The notes beneath the pieces are model-generated. The model searched no databases. It saw only the letters and a program-made list of their open reading frames with translations, and had not been told where the DNA came from. 64,000 nt of DNA, from assembly GCA_030447245.1 (NCBI GenBank), contig JAUJPG010000012.1, positions 31,228 to 95,227 of the forward strand. The letters run 5' to 3'. Of the stretch, positions 47,766 through 56,652 are shown piece by piece. The stretch comes from Chloroflexota bacterium (GTDB lineage Bacteria > Chloroflexota > UBA6077 > JACCZL01). A program made the translations under genes and the position numbers. Numbering within the stretch: position 1 is the stretch's first letter; every line of letters begins with the position of its first letter.

Positions 47766-49804
47766 GCTCGGTCCCCCACAGTCAGCCTGAGGTTGCCCCA
47801 CCGATCGACCTGGGCCCGATCTCCCGGCCAGAGGCAGGTCGTGCTCCCCATCTCCTCGACAATCGCCGGCCCACTCATCGCGGTTCCGGAGCGCAGCGCG
47901 GCGCGGTCGTACACGGTGGCATCCTCGAGTCGGCCGCCGAAGTAGACTGGACGGCGCGTGGTCGTCGGTCGTCCATCATCATGCGTCGAATCGGAGCGGA
48001 TTGGCGGCTCGACCGTCGGGCCGAGCGCGCTCACCCGGAAGTTGACGATCTCGATCGCCTCTCGCGTCTCGCTGTGGCCGTAGACCACCTGGTGCTGCCG
48101 GTGGAACTGCTCCTCGAGAGCGGCGCGGTCCGGACGGGCCGGGTCGACAGGGACGAACAGGGCGTATGACTGACCGACGTACCGCACGTCGCACCCACCC
48201 TCGACCGTGACGGCGTCGACATCGACGCTCTCCTCGGCCAGCAGCCGGCGCGCCGCCTCCGCCAGTTTGTCGAAGTGCGCGGAGAGAGTCGGGTCGTCGA
48301 GCGCCTCGAGCGTAACGACCTGGGTTTGGACCAGGTCCTGGCGCAAGGGCGACGCCAGCAGGCCGAGCGCCGACAGGTTGCCAGGGTAGGGCGGGATCAG
48401 GACCTGCTCGATCCCGAGCTCGCTCGCCAGCTCCGAGGCGACCAGCGGGCCGGCCCCGCCATACGCCATCAGGACGAAGTCGCGCGGGTCGTCACCCCGG
48501 TGGACCGAGATCTCGCGGATTGCCCCGGCCATCTTGACGACCGCCAGTCGGATGATGCCTTCGGCGGCGGCCTCGGGCGACAGGCCGCCCAGCTCGGCGG
48601 CGACCGTCGTGACGGCCGCGCGAGCATGCTCTGGCGCCAGGGCGACCTCGCCGGCCAGTCGTTCGCCACCGCCCAGCCGGCCGAGCACCACGTTGGCGTC
48701 GGTAACGGTCGCGGCCGTCCCGCCGAGCCCGTAACATGCCGGGCCAGGGCGCGCCCCGGCGCTTTCCGGACCGACCTTGAGGACCGGGCCGATGTCAACA
48801 CTGGCGATGCTGCCGCCACCGGCGCCGACGGTGTTGATCTCGATCTGCGGCAGGCGCGTCGGGTGGCCGGCAATCGTCCCCAGATAGGTGGTCCGGGCCC
48901 GATATGCCTTGATCAAGCAGACGTCGGTGCTCGTGCCGCCCATGTCGCAGGTGATGACGTCTGGAAGCTCGGCCGCCCGCGCCAGGAACACCGCCCCGTT
49001 GATCCCACCGGCCGGCCCGGAGAGCATCGTCACCGCCGGTAGGCGGCGGCTAGCCTGAGCCGTCATGGTGCCGCCGTTCGACTGCATGATCAGCAGTGGG
49101 TGCCGGTAGCCGCTCGCGGCCAGGCGCGCCTCGAGCGCGCTCAGGTATCGGTCGATTGAGGGGCTGACCATGGCGTTGAGCACCGTCGTCGAGAAGCGCT
49201 CGTACTCGCGGTACTCCGGAATGACTGTCCCGGAGCACGAGATGTAACCGTCGCCAACCAGCTCCACGAGATGCTTGGCGGCCGACCGCTCGTTGGCATC
49301 GTTTCGATAGGCATGCAGAAAGCAGATCGCCCAGGCCTCGACGTCGGCACTCCGACCGGCTAGCTCCCGAACGGCCGCCGCGACCGCTGCGGCCGTGATC
49401 GGGCGCTCGACCGAGCCGTCGGCCAGAACGCGCTCGTCCACTTCGATCCGATACGGTCGGGCGACAAGCGGCGGCCGCGGGACGAATTTCAGGTCGTACA
49501 GCCTCGGGCGGTTACCGCGCCCGATCTCGAGGACGTCGCGGAACCCCCGCGTCGTCAACACGGCGACCCTCGCGCCCTTCCCTTCCAGGATCGCGTTCGT
49601 CGCGACCGTCGTGCCGTGGACGATCCGCGGCACGTTCAGCAGCGCAACTGCGGCCTTGCCGATCGCGTCGAGCACGCCCCGCGCCTGGTTGTCCGGCGTC
49701 GTCGGCACCTTGGCTGCCCAGAGCCGGCCGCTGGCCGGCTCGAACGCCATCAAGTCGGTGAACGTCCCGCCGACGTCGATACCAAGCATCACCTCGTCTG
49801 GCAC
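47762..49804 (-). CDS. hyuA: Hydantoinase A / oxoprolinase family protein
   Basis: The 680-residue A subunit from GTG 49804. Actin-like ATPase marks are LGIDVGGTFTDLMAFEPASG, VHGTTVATNAILEGKGARVA, TTRGFRDVLEIGRGNRPRLY, LLIMQSNGGTMTAQ, DVITCDMGGTSTDVCLI and NTVGAGGGSIASVD with PACYGLGGTAATVTDANVVL. The C-terminal part GPAIVEEMGSTTCLWPGD is typical. It is translationally coupled to hyuB. Upstream on the same strand lies a cyclase remnant. Confidence 0.94.
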   Translation of the reverse strand: MPDEVMLGIDVGGTFTDLMAFEPASGRLWAAKVPTTPDNQARGVLDAIGKAAVALLNVPRIVHGTTVATNAILEGKGARVAVLTTRGFRDVLEIGRGNRPRLYDLKFVPRPPLVARPYRIEVDERVLADGSVERPITAAAVAAAVRELAGRSADVEAWAICFLHAYRNDANERSAAKHLVELVGDGYISCSGTVIPEYREYERFSTTVLNAMVSPSIDRYLSALEARLAASGYRHPLLIMQSNGGTMTAQASRRLPAVTMLSGPAGGINGAVFLARAAELPDVITCDMGGTSTDVCLIKAYRARTTYLGTIAGHPTRLPQIEINTVGAGGGSIASVDIGPVLKVGPESAGARPGPACYGLGGTAATVTDANVVLGRLGGGERLAGEVALAPEHARAAVTTVAAELGGLSPEAAAEGIIRLAVVKMAGAIREISVHRGDDPRDFVLMAYGGAGPLVASELASELGIEQVLIPPYPGNLSALGLLASPLRQDLVQTQVVTLEALDDPTLSAHFDKLAEAARRLLAEESVDVDAVTVEGGCDVRYVGQSYALFVPVDPARPDRAALEEQFHRQHQVVYGHSETREAIEIVNFRVSALGPTVEPPIRSDSTHDDGRPTTTRRPVYFGGRLEDATVYDRAALRSGTAMSGPAIVEEMGSTTCLWPGDRAQVDRWGNLRLTVGDRA

Positions 49805-49809
49805 GCGTG

Positions 49810-50064
49810 TTACTCCTTCGGCTGCAGGGCGATCACCCGGGCCGGCGCACCATCGCCGCCCTCAACGGGCAACGGCAGCGCGAACAGCAGGACGCGCTTG
49901 GTCAGGAGATGTAGGTTCTGGAGGTACTCGATCACGCTCACGTCAGCCGGAAAGAAGGTGGCGTGGGTCGCGACGTCGCTGGCTTCATGCTCGCGCTCGG
50001 GTGCCAGATAGCGGTCGCGGATCGGGTCATCCGGCGGGTAGTCGTAGCCGACGGACTTAGCGCC
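49810..50064 (-). pseudogene. C-terminal remnant of a cyclase-family (kynurenine formamidase-like) protein
   Basis: About 85 codons (AKSVGYDYPPDDPIRDRYLA, HATFFPADVSVIEYLQNLHL then LFALPLPVEGGDGAPARVI) match the last third of the intact cyclase at 52646-53323, with VGYDYPPD, VIEYL.NLHL and FALP.P.EG.DG. Upstream of about 50064 the resemblance stops abruptly. The metal-binding HxGTHxD-type N-terminus is missing, so this copy cannot be active. It ends 5 bp before hyuA. Confidence 0.72.
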
Positions 50065-50415
50065 ACGATGGTCGCATGTCCGTTGTACACGCCCCAGAAT
50101 CGTTCCCGAAAACGTTACCAGACCGCCGGCAGTATGACCAACGAGCCCAGCCCGCCGGTAGTGGGTGTTCTGGGCCAGAGATCGGGGAACGCGGCAGCCA
50201 TGCGCCGGGGGCAGGTGCCCGGTCCGCCACCGCAAGAGCGGGCCGGAAGGGCGAGTTGACAGCCCCAGGGCTGAGGACTAGAGTTGGTAGCAGAACCAGC
50301 GCCGCGGGGAGACGGCGCTTGAGACGGGTCTGGCTTGGTCGACGCGTCGCCACTTTCTGCGTCCGACCGTGGTGCAGTTCCGCGGCCCGGGCATTGGACG
50401 CATCGGAGGGTAGTG
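50065..50415. other. Region without a recognisable gene
   Basis: About 350 bp between the truncated cyclase and the transporter. It holds only GC-driven open frames. The cyclase's N-terminal part is not found here on either strand. Confidence 0.4.
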
Positions 50416-51981
50416 ATGGCCGAGGATCCCGGCGTCAATCCTGCGACAGGCGCAAGCACCGGTAAGCAGGTGCAGGCCGGCGGGCTCCCGCCATGGGGAG
50501 TGGCCGATCTGCCGGCCCCGCCGCGCTACAGCTTCCGGACCGCGCTCCGCGGGGCCGGCGCCGGTGCGATCGTCCTCGGGTTGGGGATCGGCAGCGGCGA
50601 GTGGCTGATCGGTCCGGCGGTAACCGCCCAGTTCACAGCCGCGTTGCTCTGGGTCGCGACGATCTCAATCCTGCTGCAGTGGATCTTCAACGAGGAGGCC
50701 TGTCGCTACACCCTCTACACCGGCGAGCCGGTCATGAGCGGCTTCATGCGGACCAGGCCGGGCGCGGCCTTCTGGGGCTGGGTCTACTCGATCCTCGGAT
50801 TCATCCAGCTCGGATGGCCCGGCTGGGCGGCGGCCGCCGCCACCGCGATCGTCGCGGCGCTGATCGGCGGCGTGCCCGGGCCAGAACACCAGGGCCAGGT
50901 CTTGTTCTGGGGCTACATGACGTTTTTCGCCTCGCTGATCCTGTTCCTGTTCGGCCGGAAGGTCGAGAGGTCGCTCGAGATCGCCGAGTGGTTTATGGTG
51001 ATCTGGATCCTCGTCTTCCTGCTGGCCATCGGCCTGATCTTCGTCAGCCCGGCCAATTGGCTGGCGGTCATCACCGGCTTCCTCGGCGGCGGCGCCTACT
51101 ACATCCGCAGCCCGCAGACGGGTGAGCTGATGGGCCTGGTGCCGCGGGGCGCGGATTGGTTCATCGTGGCCGGCTTCGCCGCCTATGCCGGGGCCGGCGG
51201 GCTCGGCAACTGCACCCTCACGAACTGGGTGCGCGACAAGGGCATGGGAATGGCTGGCCTCGTCGGCTACATCCCAGCCGCCGTCGGCGGGCACAAGGTC
51301 CCGCTCGCGGCCACCGGCAAGGTATTCGAGCCGACGCCCGACAACGTCCGGAACTTCCGCGAGTGGTTCAAGTACGTCCGCTTCGACCAGGGCTGGATCT
51401 TCGCGCTGGGCTCCTTTCTGGGGATGGGCCTGCCGGCTCTGATGACCGTCCAGTTCATCGAGCCGGGAGTACAGGTCGGGGGCATGGGGGTGGCGGTCCG
51501 GCAGGCCGAAGGCATCGCCGCCGCGTTCGGCGGCCTGGGCAGCACAGGCGGGACGCTGCTCTGGTGGGGCACGCTCCTGACCGGCTTCTGGATCCTGTAC
51601 AGCTCGCAGCTCGCGATCGTCGACCTGGTTCCGAGGACGGTGACCGACATCCTCTGGACCAGCAATCCGGCCATCAGGAGCCTGGCCAAGGGCGACGTGC
51701 GCCGGGTGTACTACGCAAGCCTTGTCACCTTCGTGGTCTGGGGCTGCATCGCGATCAACCTGGCCCAGCCCTTTATCCTGATCCTGCTCGGCGCCTTCAT
51801 CGCCGGCCTGGAGATGGCCTTCTACGGAGTCCACCTCTTCTACGTCAATCGCAAGTTCCTGCCGAGGGAGATCCAGGCCCCGCTCTGGCGGCAAGCCGCG
51901 CTGCTGCTGTTCTCGGCGTTCTTCTCGATACTCACGCTCGTGGTGATCCTCGACCGCGTCTTCGGCATCAAGATCGGCTAG
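50416..51981 (+). CDS. Nramp-like multi-spanning transporter without DPGN/MPH motifs
   Basis: A 521-residue membrane protein, ATG 50416 five bases after GGAGGG. A ~40-residue Pro/Gly tail precedes helix 1, AGAIVLGLGIGSGEWLIGPA (residues ~50-68), where Nramp proteins carry DPGN; here the turn is GIGSGEW. Further helices include WVATISILLQWIFNEEACRY, FIQLGWPGWAAAAATAIVAA, GYMTFFASLILFLFGRKVER and GFAAYAGAGGLGNCTLTNWV, where an MPH motif would be expected. About eleven helices in all, with SLVTFVVWGCIAINLAQPFI near the end. The organisation is that of the Nramp/APC superfamily. Next to hydantoinase and cyclase genes it may move an organic substrate, but that is inference. Confidence 0.8.
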   Translation: MAEDPGVNPATGASTGKQVQAGGLPPWGVADLPAPPRYSFRTALRGAGAGAIVLGLGIGSGEWLIGPAVTAQFTAALLWVATISILLQWIFNEEACRYTLYTGEPVMSGFMRTRPGAAFWGWVYSILGFIQLGWPGWAAAAATAIVAALIGGVPGPEHQGQVLFWGYMTFFASLILFLFGRKVERSLEIAEWFMVIWILVFLLAIGLIFVSPANWLAVITGFLGGGAYYIRSPQTGELMGLVPRGADWFIVAGFAAYAGAGGLGNCTLTNWVRDKGMGMAGLVGYIPAAVGGHKVPLAATGKVFEPTPDNVRNFREWFKYVRFDQGWIFALGSFLGMGLPALMTVQFIEPGVQVGGMGVAVRQAEGIAAAFGGLGSTGGTLLWWGTLLTGFWILYSSQLAIVDLVPRTVTDILWTSNPAIRSLAKGDVRRVYYASLVTFVVWGCIAINLAQPFILILLGAFIAGLEMAFYGVHLFYVNRKFLPREIQAPLWRQAALLLFSAFFSILTLVVILDRVFGIKIG

Positions 51982-52304
51982 GCAGCACCCGGACACCGGG
52001 CGGCTCGGGCCGGCAGCCCTGGAGACTGATGTGGGCGGTGGCGTTGGCACCGCCGCGCGTGCCCAGGTAGCCAAGCCCCCCGGCCACCAGCAAGACACCG
52101 CCGGCGGCTGTCCATGTGAGCGCCGCACGGTACCGCGCATCAGTCCGCCAGAAACCAGCACACCTCACACTTGCCACCGGGTGACAATCTCCTGGGAGTT
52201 GCCTGGCCTGGACCCGGCTGATTCTGGAATGAGCCCGAGATAGCGAACTCATGGACTCTATCGCTTTCGTTCCGTCGGCGATATGCTGACGGCGATCGCG
52301 AGGA
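51982..52304. other. Region without a confident gene
   Basis: About 320 bp. The minus strand has one hydrophobic piece (ALTWTAAGGVLLVAGGLGYL) that looks like a membrane helix, without a convincing start or family. Nothing else recognised. Confidence 0.35.
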
Positions 52305-52645
52305 GTGGCGATCATGGCCCGAGGGTGGGCGCATAGCCGTCAGTTCAAGCTGGTGGGCCAGCCGTACGACCATACCGAAGCCGCGAGCGTCCTCGAGACG
52401 CTCGAGCACGAGGAGGTGTACCTGAACGACTACAGACCTTCGCCAAGGCAGAGGCCAACCTCGACCGCTTCACCGCGGCGTGTACAGCGCCAGGCCCTCC
52501 CTTGCGTGCTGGGGTATGTCCCGCCGACCGAGCTCGAGGCGGTCTACGCCCTGGCCATGCTTGCCAGCCGATCACTCTGGACGTGGTTCGCACCCTGGAG
52601 TGCCGTCCAGAGGCCCAACCAAAGCATGCTCGTAGAGGATCAGCC
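52305..52645 (+). mobile_element. IS3-family transposase C-terminal remnant, frameshifted
   Basis: The frame from about 52315 reads HSRQFKLVGQPYDHTEAASV then LETLEHEEVYLNDY, shifts, and continues RTFAKAEANLDRF...VYSA...GYVPPTELEAVYALAML. This is the end of the integrase core of IS3-type transposases (S.qG.PYDNa.aESf...LK.E.vyl..y.t...a......I..YN..R.H.sLGY..P..f). Key positions (YDN to YDH, the DDE glutamate ES to AS) are mutated and the N-terminal part is absent. Confidence 0.65.
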
Positions 52646-53323
52646 ATGCCGCATGTGATCGATCTCACCCTCCCCACCCGCAAGCACTGGCGCTGGTTTG
52701 CGCGAGTGATGCTCTGGCATGACTTCGCCGATGGCGATAGCTTCCGTCACTCATTCATGACCATCAACTCCCACGGCTTCACGCATGCCGATGCGCCGAA
52801 CCACTTCCTGCCAGAAGGAAGTGACATCGCGGGCGTGCCCCTGGAGAAATACTTCGGGGAGGCCCTGGTCGTAGATCTCAGCCACATTGGGGCCAACGAG
52901 CCCGTCACTGCCGAGGAATTGGAGCAGCATGCGGCGGATGTTCGCGAGGGTGACATCGTCCTGTTGAGGACGGACTGGCCGTTGAAGTGCAGCTGGGAAT
53001 CGATGGATTTCTGGGGTGAAGCTCCCTACACACACCGGAGTGCCTGCGACTGGCTGGTCGACCGCAAGGTCAAGCTGGTCGGCTACGATTATCCTCCTGA
53101 TTTCGTACTGCGCTACCAAGTGACGGATCCACGCCGTCAAGGCCAGGTGAAGAAGGAAGAGAACGATACGCACCACGTGTTCTTTCCGCGTGGGATTGCC
53201 GTGATCGAGTACCTCACGAATCTGCACCTCATCCAGAAGCGGCGTGTGCAGTTCTTCGCGCTGCCGATCCCGTTCGAGGGCGCCGACGGCTCTCCCGTGC
53301 GGGCCATAGCAATCGAAGATTAG
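52646..53323 (+). CDS. Cyclase family protein (kynurenine formamidase-like)
   Basis: A complete 225-residue member of the cyclase/formamidase family (PF04199). ATG 52646 gives MPHVIDLTLPTRKHWRWFAR. The metal site motif is NSHGFTHADAPNHFLPEGSD (H-G-TH-D-P-HF). DIVLLRTDWPLKC, YTHRSACDWLVDRKVKLVGY with DYPPD, and RGIAVIEYLTNLHLIQKRRV then FFALPIPFEGADGSPVRAIA follow the family pattern. It may hydrolyse an N-formyl or cyclic amide, in keeping with the hydantoinase genes nearby. Confidence 0.9.
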   Translation: MPHVIDLTLPTRKHWRWFARVMLWHDFADGDSFRHSFMTINSHGFTHADAPNHFLPEGSDIAGVPLEKYFGEALVVDLSHIGANEPVTAEELEQHAADVREGDIVLLRTDWPLKCSWESMDFWGEAPYTHRSACDWLVDRKVKLVGYDYPPDFVLRYQVTDPRRQGQVKKEENDTHHVFFPRGIAVIEYLTNLHLIQKRRVQFFALPIPFEGADGSPVRAIAIED

Positions 53324-53685
53324 CCTCGCTCATGAGCGCCTGCTGACGGATGCCCCACGCCAGGAGTTTCGAAGTGCGCTTCGAGGCCTATCGCGCTCGT
53401 CGGGTGGTTGAGCAGGGCCCGGGGGAGCAGTGCGCCGTAGCCGCGGTAGGCAACGGGCGTGCCCCCGTTCGCCAGTGCGCGCGGGTTCGGCCAGACGTGC
53501 GCCTATCCAAGACAGTGGCGCAATCGAGTTGACGAAGCGGTTCGACGTGGGCGGGAATGCCGGATCGGCCGCCTTAAACAGTCACGCCGCCCGACCGTTG
53601 CCAGCCTGGCGGCATGAGCCTGCGAGGCGTCCGCGTTGGGTCTGCACCTAGCATCACCGCAGAAGTTTGGTTACCCGGTGATGGA
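53324..53685. other. Region without a recognisable gene
   Basis: About 360 bp after the cyclase. A 60-codon frame from ATG 53350 (MPHARSFEVRFEAYRARRVV) has no family. Probably part of the transposon-derived patch that follows. Confidence 0.3.
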
Positions 53686-53689
53686 TCGG

Positions 53690-53885
53690 TGCCGCAGCGG
53701 TCCAGTTGCCGAGGTGCGGGAGGTCGCTGTGACCGAGAGAGCATCCGCGAGTATGCCGCGGCCCAACGCGCGCGCTATCGGCGCGCCGCGCGGACCGAGA
53801 AGGGCCGCATCCTGGACGAGGTGGTGGTGGTGACCGGCGAGTGCCGCAAGGCGACACTTCGCCTGCCGCGGCGGTGGACCCGAGC
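53690..53885 (+). mobile_element. N-terminal fragment of an integrase-type transposase
   Basis: RESIREYAAAQRARYRRAAR then TEKGRILDEVVVVTGECRKA and TLRLPRR match the N-terminal DNA-binding part of a transposase group whose members begin ...REYA..L..RY..A.r.EKG.iLdE...vTGyhRK.aiRLLrr. Nothing of the catalytic core follows in frame. Confidence 0.5.
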
Positions 53886-53889
53886 CTCC

Positions 53890-54130
53890 GCCTCCCGGCC
53901 GCGAGCGGGCCGCCCGCGCGTCCACGCCCGCTCGCGCACCCGCGAGCCCCGCGGGGTGTGGATGCCCAGGTTGTCGACGGTCACGATCGCCAGCCGGCCC
54001 CGGGCGGTCGAGCGGGCGACGGCGCGCCGGAGCCGGGCTCAGAAGGGGGCCGCGCGCCGGCCATCGGCGAGGTCCGGATGGTCGAGCAGGGTGATCGACC
54101 CGCGCGGGCTGAGCCGGATGTCCGCTGACA
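53890..54130 (-). mobile_element. Possible IS630-like transposase fragment
   Basis: Minus-strand residues AIVTVDNLGIHTPRGSRVRE resemble the vlDNasiHts...v second-aspartate strand of IS630-type DDE transposases. The preceding stretch (RLSPRGSITLLDHPDLADGR) is in a different frame. Too little remains for a firm call. Confidence 0.35.
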
Positions 54131-54144
54131 ATGCCTGTGTACGT

Positions 54145-55035
54145 TCACTTGTGATCTCGGTCGGCAAGGAAATCGAGCAGCAGGCTATTGACCCGCTCCG
54201 GCTCATCCATGTGCACCCAGTGGCTGGCATTCGGCAGTCGCTCGACACGTACGTTCGGTACCCACCGGCGACTAGGCTCGGCTAGCTCCTTGCCCAGATA
54301 GCGGTCGCGCTCGCCCCAGATGACGAGCACGGGCGCGTCGATCCTCCGAAGATCCGCCCACAGCCTGCGCGGGTCCTGTCGGAAGAGCGCTCGGTAGTAG
54401 TTGACTGCCCCTGTGAGCGCGCCGGGCCGCTCCAACGCCTCGACGTACCGCTCGATGTCCTCGGCGGTGAGCGCTCCTGGCCGCATCGGATCGGTGCGGA
54501 GAGTCTGACGGAGGACCGCGAAGTTTCCCGCCCGCAGGCTGGCTTCCGGCAGTCGTGGGAGCTGGAAGAAAAACATGTACCAGCTCTTCAGGAGCTGCCG
54601 ACCGGTGCGCAGACCGCGCAGGAAGCGCTCCGGGTGCGGCACATTCATGATCACCAGCCGTTGCACCACCTCAGGATGGCGCATGCCGACGAGCCAGGCC
54701 ACCGCCGCGCCCCAGTCGTGACCGCCCACCACCGCGCCTTCCGCCCCGCAGGCAAGAATAAGCCGCCGCACGTCACGCGCCAGAATGGCGCTGCGGTAGG
54801 CCCTCACTCCGCGCGGCTTATCTGAAACGTTGTAGCCACGCATGTCCGGGGCGACCACGCGGAACCCCGCGCTGGCCAGGGCCGGTATTTGATGCCGCCA
54901 CGAATACCAGAAGTCGGGGAAGCCGTGCAGGAGCACGACCAGCGGCCCCTCACCCGCTTCGACATAGTGCAGGCGCACGTCGCCCAAGTCTGCGTAGCAG
55001 TGCGCAATCTGCCCCTCATTCCACATCGTGTTCAC
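54145..55035 (-). CDS. Alpha/beta hydrolase, epoxide hydrolase-like
   Basis: A 296-residue alpha/beta hydrolase from GTG 55035 (ATG at residue 4 is an alternative). Oxyanion HGFP (37-40), FWYSWRHQIP, APDMRGYNVSDKP and the nucleophile elbow GGHDWGAAVAW with Asp107 are exactly those of epoxide hydrolases/haloalkane dehalogenases; the acid is near VLVIWGERDRYLG and the His in NASHWVHMDEPE. Cap residues include NYYRALFRQD with tyrosines expected for epoxide binding. Substrate not predictable. Confidence 0.92.
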   Translation of the reverse strand: MNTMWNEGQIAHCYADLGDVRLHYVEAGEGPLVVLLHGFPDFWYSWRHQIPALASAGFRVVAPDMRGYNVSDKPRGVRAYRSAILARDVRRLILACGAEGAVVGGHDWGAAVAWLVGMRHPEVVQRLVIMNVPHPERFLRGLRTGRQLLKSWYMFFFQLPRLPEASLRAGNFAVLRQTLRTDPMRPGALTAEDIERYVEALERPGALTGAVNYYRALFRQDPRRLWADLRRIDAPVLVIWGERDRYLGKELAEPSRRWVPNVRVERLPNASHWVHMDEPERVNSLLLDFLADRDHK

Positions 55036-55451
55036 TGCACAAGCTCCCTCCAGCCTCGGTGAACAGCTGGCTCCGTCAGATGAGGAGAGGGCGAAAACCT
55101 GCCCGATGGCCCGCCTTACCCCCGGTCGCGGTGCCGTGCCGCCGCCCGCCAGCGATTATCCGCCTATAATCCCGGGTGCCGCTGAGCGACGACGTTCCTA
55201 AGTCAGCTTTCGAGCTGCCATCCTGCTGATGGGTATCCGTTCGGCGCCCGCCGCCAGTGCCGATTGCTACCTCACAACAAGCGGTCTCAGTCGGGGAACG
55301 ATTGACGCCGACCCGCGGACCGTCCGTGCCACCGCCATCTGGATCGCTGGACGCTCGATCGGCGCGGTCGGCCGACCCGCCAAGACTCTGATGGCGAGGT
55401 TCGGAGCTTCGCGCACAACGACCAGAGCGCGTCAACCTTGATGCCGCGGGT
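55036..55451. other. Region without a recognisable gene
   Basis: About 415 bp between divergent genes. No family, RNA or repeat seen. It should hold the promoters for the hydrolase and the PLP enzyme; I found no convincing hexamers. Confidence 0.4.
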
Positions 55452-56435
55452 GTGGGTGGAGACGGAACGTTGAGCTCGGAGGTCCAGACCAGGAGCCTCC
55501 TGTCGGTGGACGACGTGCGGCAGGCCGCCGCCCGAATCGCGCCGTACGTCCGCCGCACGCCGGTCCTGGCGCTCGGCCGCACTGCTCGCGCCGAGCTGCG
55601 CTGGGACGTCGTCCTCAAACTGGAAAACCTCCAGGTCACCGGCTCGTTCAAGCCGCGCGGGGCGCTCAACGCGATGCTGTCGTTGGGTGCAGGCGCCATT
55701 CAACGCGGGGTAGTCACCGCGTCCGGCGGCAATCACGGCCTCGGGGTGGCCTACGCGGCGCGGCAGCTCGGCGTACCGGCCACCGTCTACGTGCCGGAGA
55801 CGGCGCCGGCCGTCAAGCGGGAGCGGATCGCCTCCTGGGGCGCCGACGTCCGGCTGGTCGGTCGAGAGTACGCCGCGGCGGCCGAAGCGGCCCACGCCGA
55901 AGCCGAGCGACACGGGCGGCCCTACCTGCACGCCTACGCCGACCTGCCGGTGATCGCCGGCCAGGGGACTGTCGCGCCCGAGTTCGTCGACGACGCGGAC
56001 GGGCCGTTCGACTACCTGCTGATCGCCGTCGGCGGGGGCGGTCTGATCGCCGGTATGGCGACGGCGGTCTCGGAGATGCCCTGGCTGACTGTCGTCGGCA
56101 TCGAGCCGGAGGGCGCCGCCACGCTCCATCAAGCCTGGGCCGCCGGTGGCCCGGTCGACCTGACGCGGCTGGACTCGCTGGCGTCGGACGCGTTGGGCGC
56201 CCGCCGAGTCGGCGAGGCAAACTACGCTCTCGCCCGGGCGCACGTGGCGCGCGTCGAGCTGGTCACGGACGACGACATCCTTGCCGCTCAGGAGTTCCTC
56301 TGGCAGGAGACCGGGACGGTCGCCGAGCCAGGCGGCGCCGCCGCGCTGGCCGGGCTGCTCTCCGGCAAGAGCGGCATTCCCGAAGGCGCCCGCGTCGGCG
56401 TCCTGGTGTGCGGCGGCAACACCCAGCACGCCTGA
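55452..56435 (+). CDS. Threonine dehydratase-like PLP enzyme (fold type II)
   Basis: A 327-residue PLP enzyme of the threonine/serine dehydratase family. The frame opens with GTG 55452; a TTG at 55470 is an alternative start. LKLENLQVTGSFKPRGALNA contains the Schiff-base lysine (SFKPRG). TASGGNHGLGVAYAARQLG is the substrate-carboxylate loop, and LLIAVGGGGLIAGMATAVSE is the phosphate-binding glycine loop. The end GVLVCGGNTQHA matches the C-terminal LSGGN motif. There is no ACT regulatory domain, so it is the short, catabolic type. Confidence 0.93.
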   Translation: MGGDGTLSSEVQTRSLLSVDDVRQAAARIAPYVRRTPVLALGRTARAELRWDVVLKLENLQVTGSFKPRGALNAMLSLGAGAIQRGVVTASGGNHGLGVAYAARQLGVPATVYVPETAPAVKRERIASWGADVRLVGREYAAAAEAAHAEAERHGRPYLHAYADLPVIAGQGTVAPEFVDDADGPFDYLLIAVGGGGLIAGMATAVSEMPWLTVVGIEPEGAATLHQAWAAGGPVDLTRLDSLASDALGARRVGEANYALARAHVARVELVTDDDILAAQEFLWQETGTVAEPGGAAALAGLLSGKSGIPEGARVGVLVCGGNTQHA

Positions 56436-56652
56436 ACGCCCCGCCGCCGTCGGCCGCCATGCCACCGACCCGAGGGGGCAAGCGTGGGAGGGGCCGACGT
56501 GGTGGCAGCCAGGGGTACGCTCAGTGTGGCGGCAAGCACACCGAGACGGCGACGCCTCGCGGCGTGTTGCGCTGCCCAAGCGTCACGACCCAGCACATCG
56601 GCTCGCCGATGTGCCTCGGGCTCGTGCGCGGGCTCGACTCAGGTGCGTGGTG

